From positions 15,778-22,438 of the forward strand of contig PBGQ01000003.1 in assembly GCA_002720125.1 (NCBI GenBank): a stretch of 6,661 nt of DNA, in the 5' to 3' direction. Shown in pieces: positions 6,592-6,661 of this stretch; the first letter of the stretch is position 1, and the number at the start of each line of letters is the position of its first letter. The notes under the pieces are model-generated. The model did not search any database, was not told the DNA's origin, and was given only the letters and a program-made list of their open reading frames with translations. The translations under genes were made by a program, and so were the position numbers. Origin of the DNA: Rickettsiales bacterium (GTDB taxonomy: Bacteria; Pseudomonadota; Alphaproteobacteria; TMED109).

Positions 6592-6661
6592 CATATAAAA
6601 TTTTCTAAAATATGAAATTAAACTTTTAGCTATTTTAAAGTAATTTTTTCTTAGGAAAAAT

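Noticed and set aside
1..6661. CRISPR array, transposase, integrase or phage genes
   Set aside because: I saw no regularly spaced repeats, no terminal inverted repeats and no mobile-element proteins. The tRNA gene has no visible partial 3' copy within the window that would indicate an integration site.

Overview
This AT-rich window carries six protein-coding genes and one tRNA gene, all on the + strand and closely packed. The best guess for the source is an alphaproteobacterium, probably a streamlined marine one such as a SAR11/Pelagibacterales relative. The reasons are the low GC content, the short spacers, and a small NDUFS4-type complex I accessory subunit, which among bacteria is typical of alphaproteobacteria and mitochondria. 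The order-level placement is inference; no rRNA or phylogenetic marker is present.

Layout. (1) Positions 1-867 hold the 3' part of a CoxE-like von Willebrand factor A (VWA) protein. Its frame is open from base 1, so the gene begins outside the window. (2) Thirteen bases later, 881-1636 encodes a short-chain dehydrogenase/reductase (SDR), probably in the same transcript. (3) A 104-base spacer holds small inverted repeats and a plausible promoter. It precedes a two-gene operon at 1741-4499: a [2Fe-2S] subunit and a Tat-signal-bearing molybdopterin subunit of an isoquinoline 1-oxidoreductase / aldehyde oxidase-type molybdenum hydroxylase. A clear rho-independent terminator at 4517-4545 closes this operon. 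(4) An AT-rich spacer with a TATAAT box and a short dyad leads to nhaD, a Na+/H+ antiporter. Its likely start is ATG 4697, after a signal-peptide-like N-terminus. (5) tRNA-Pro(UGG) lies at 6148-6224, followed 15 bases later by the NDUFS4-like gene at 6240-6545. (6) The last 116 bases are non-coding, AT-rich, and contain one 9-bp inverted repeat.

How the genes fit together. The molybdenum hydroxylase pair should work as an exported periplasmic enzyme that oxidises an aldehyde or N-heterocycle. It has no FAD subunit and no cytochrome c subunit in the window, so its electron acceptor is not visible here. nhaD (Na+/H+ exchange) and the complex I accessory subunit both concern membrane energetics, but the terminator separates them from the oxidase, and I see no evidence of one shared pathway. 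The SDR could act on a related carbonyl or alcohol, but this is not shown.

I did not find a clearly undescribed system. The items most worth a second look are the two-subunit exported oxidase without a visible electron acceptor, the CoxE-like protein lying near a molybdenum hydroxylase, and the tRNA-Pro/NDUFS4 arrangement, which may give a near-leaderless mRNA.
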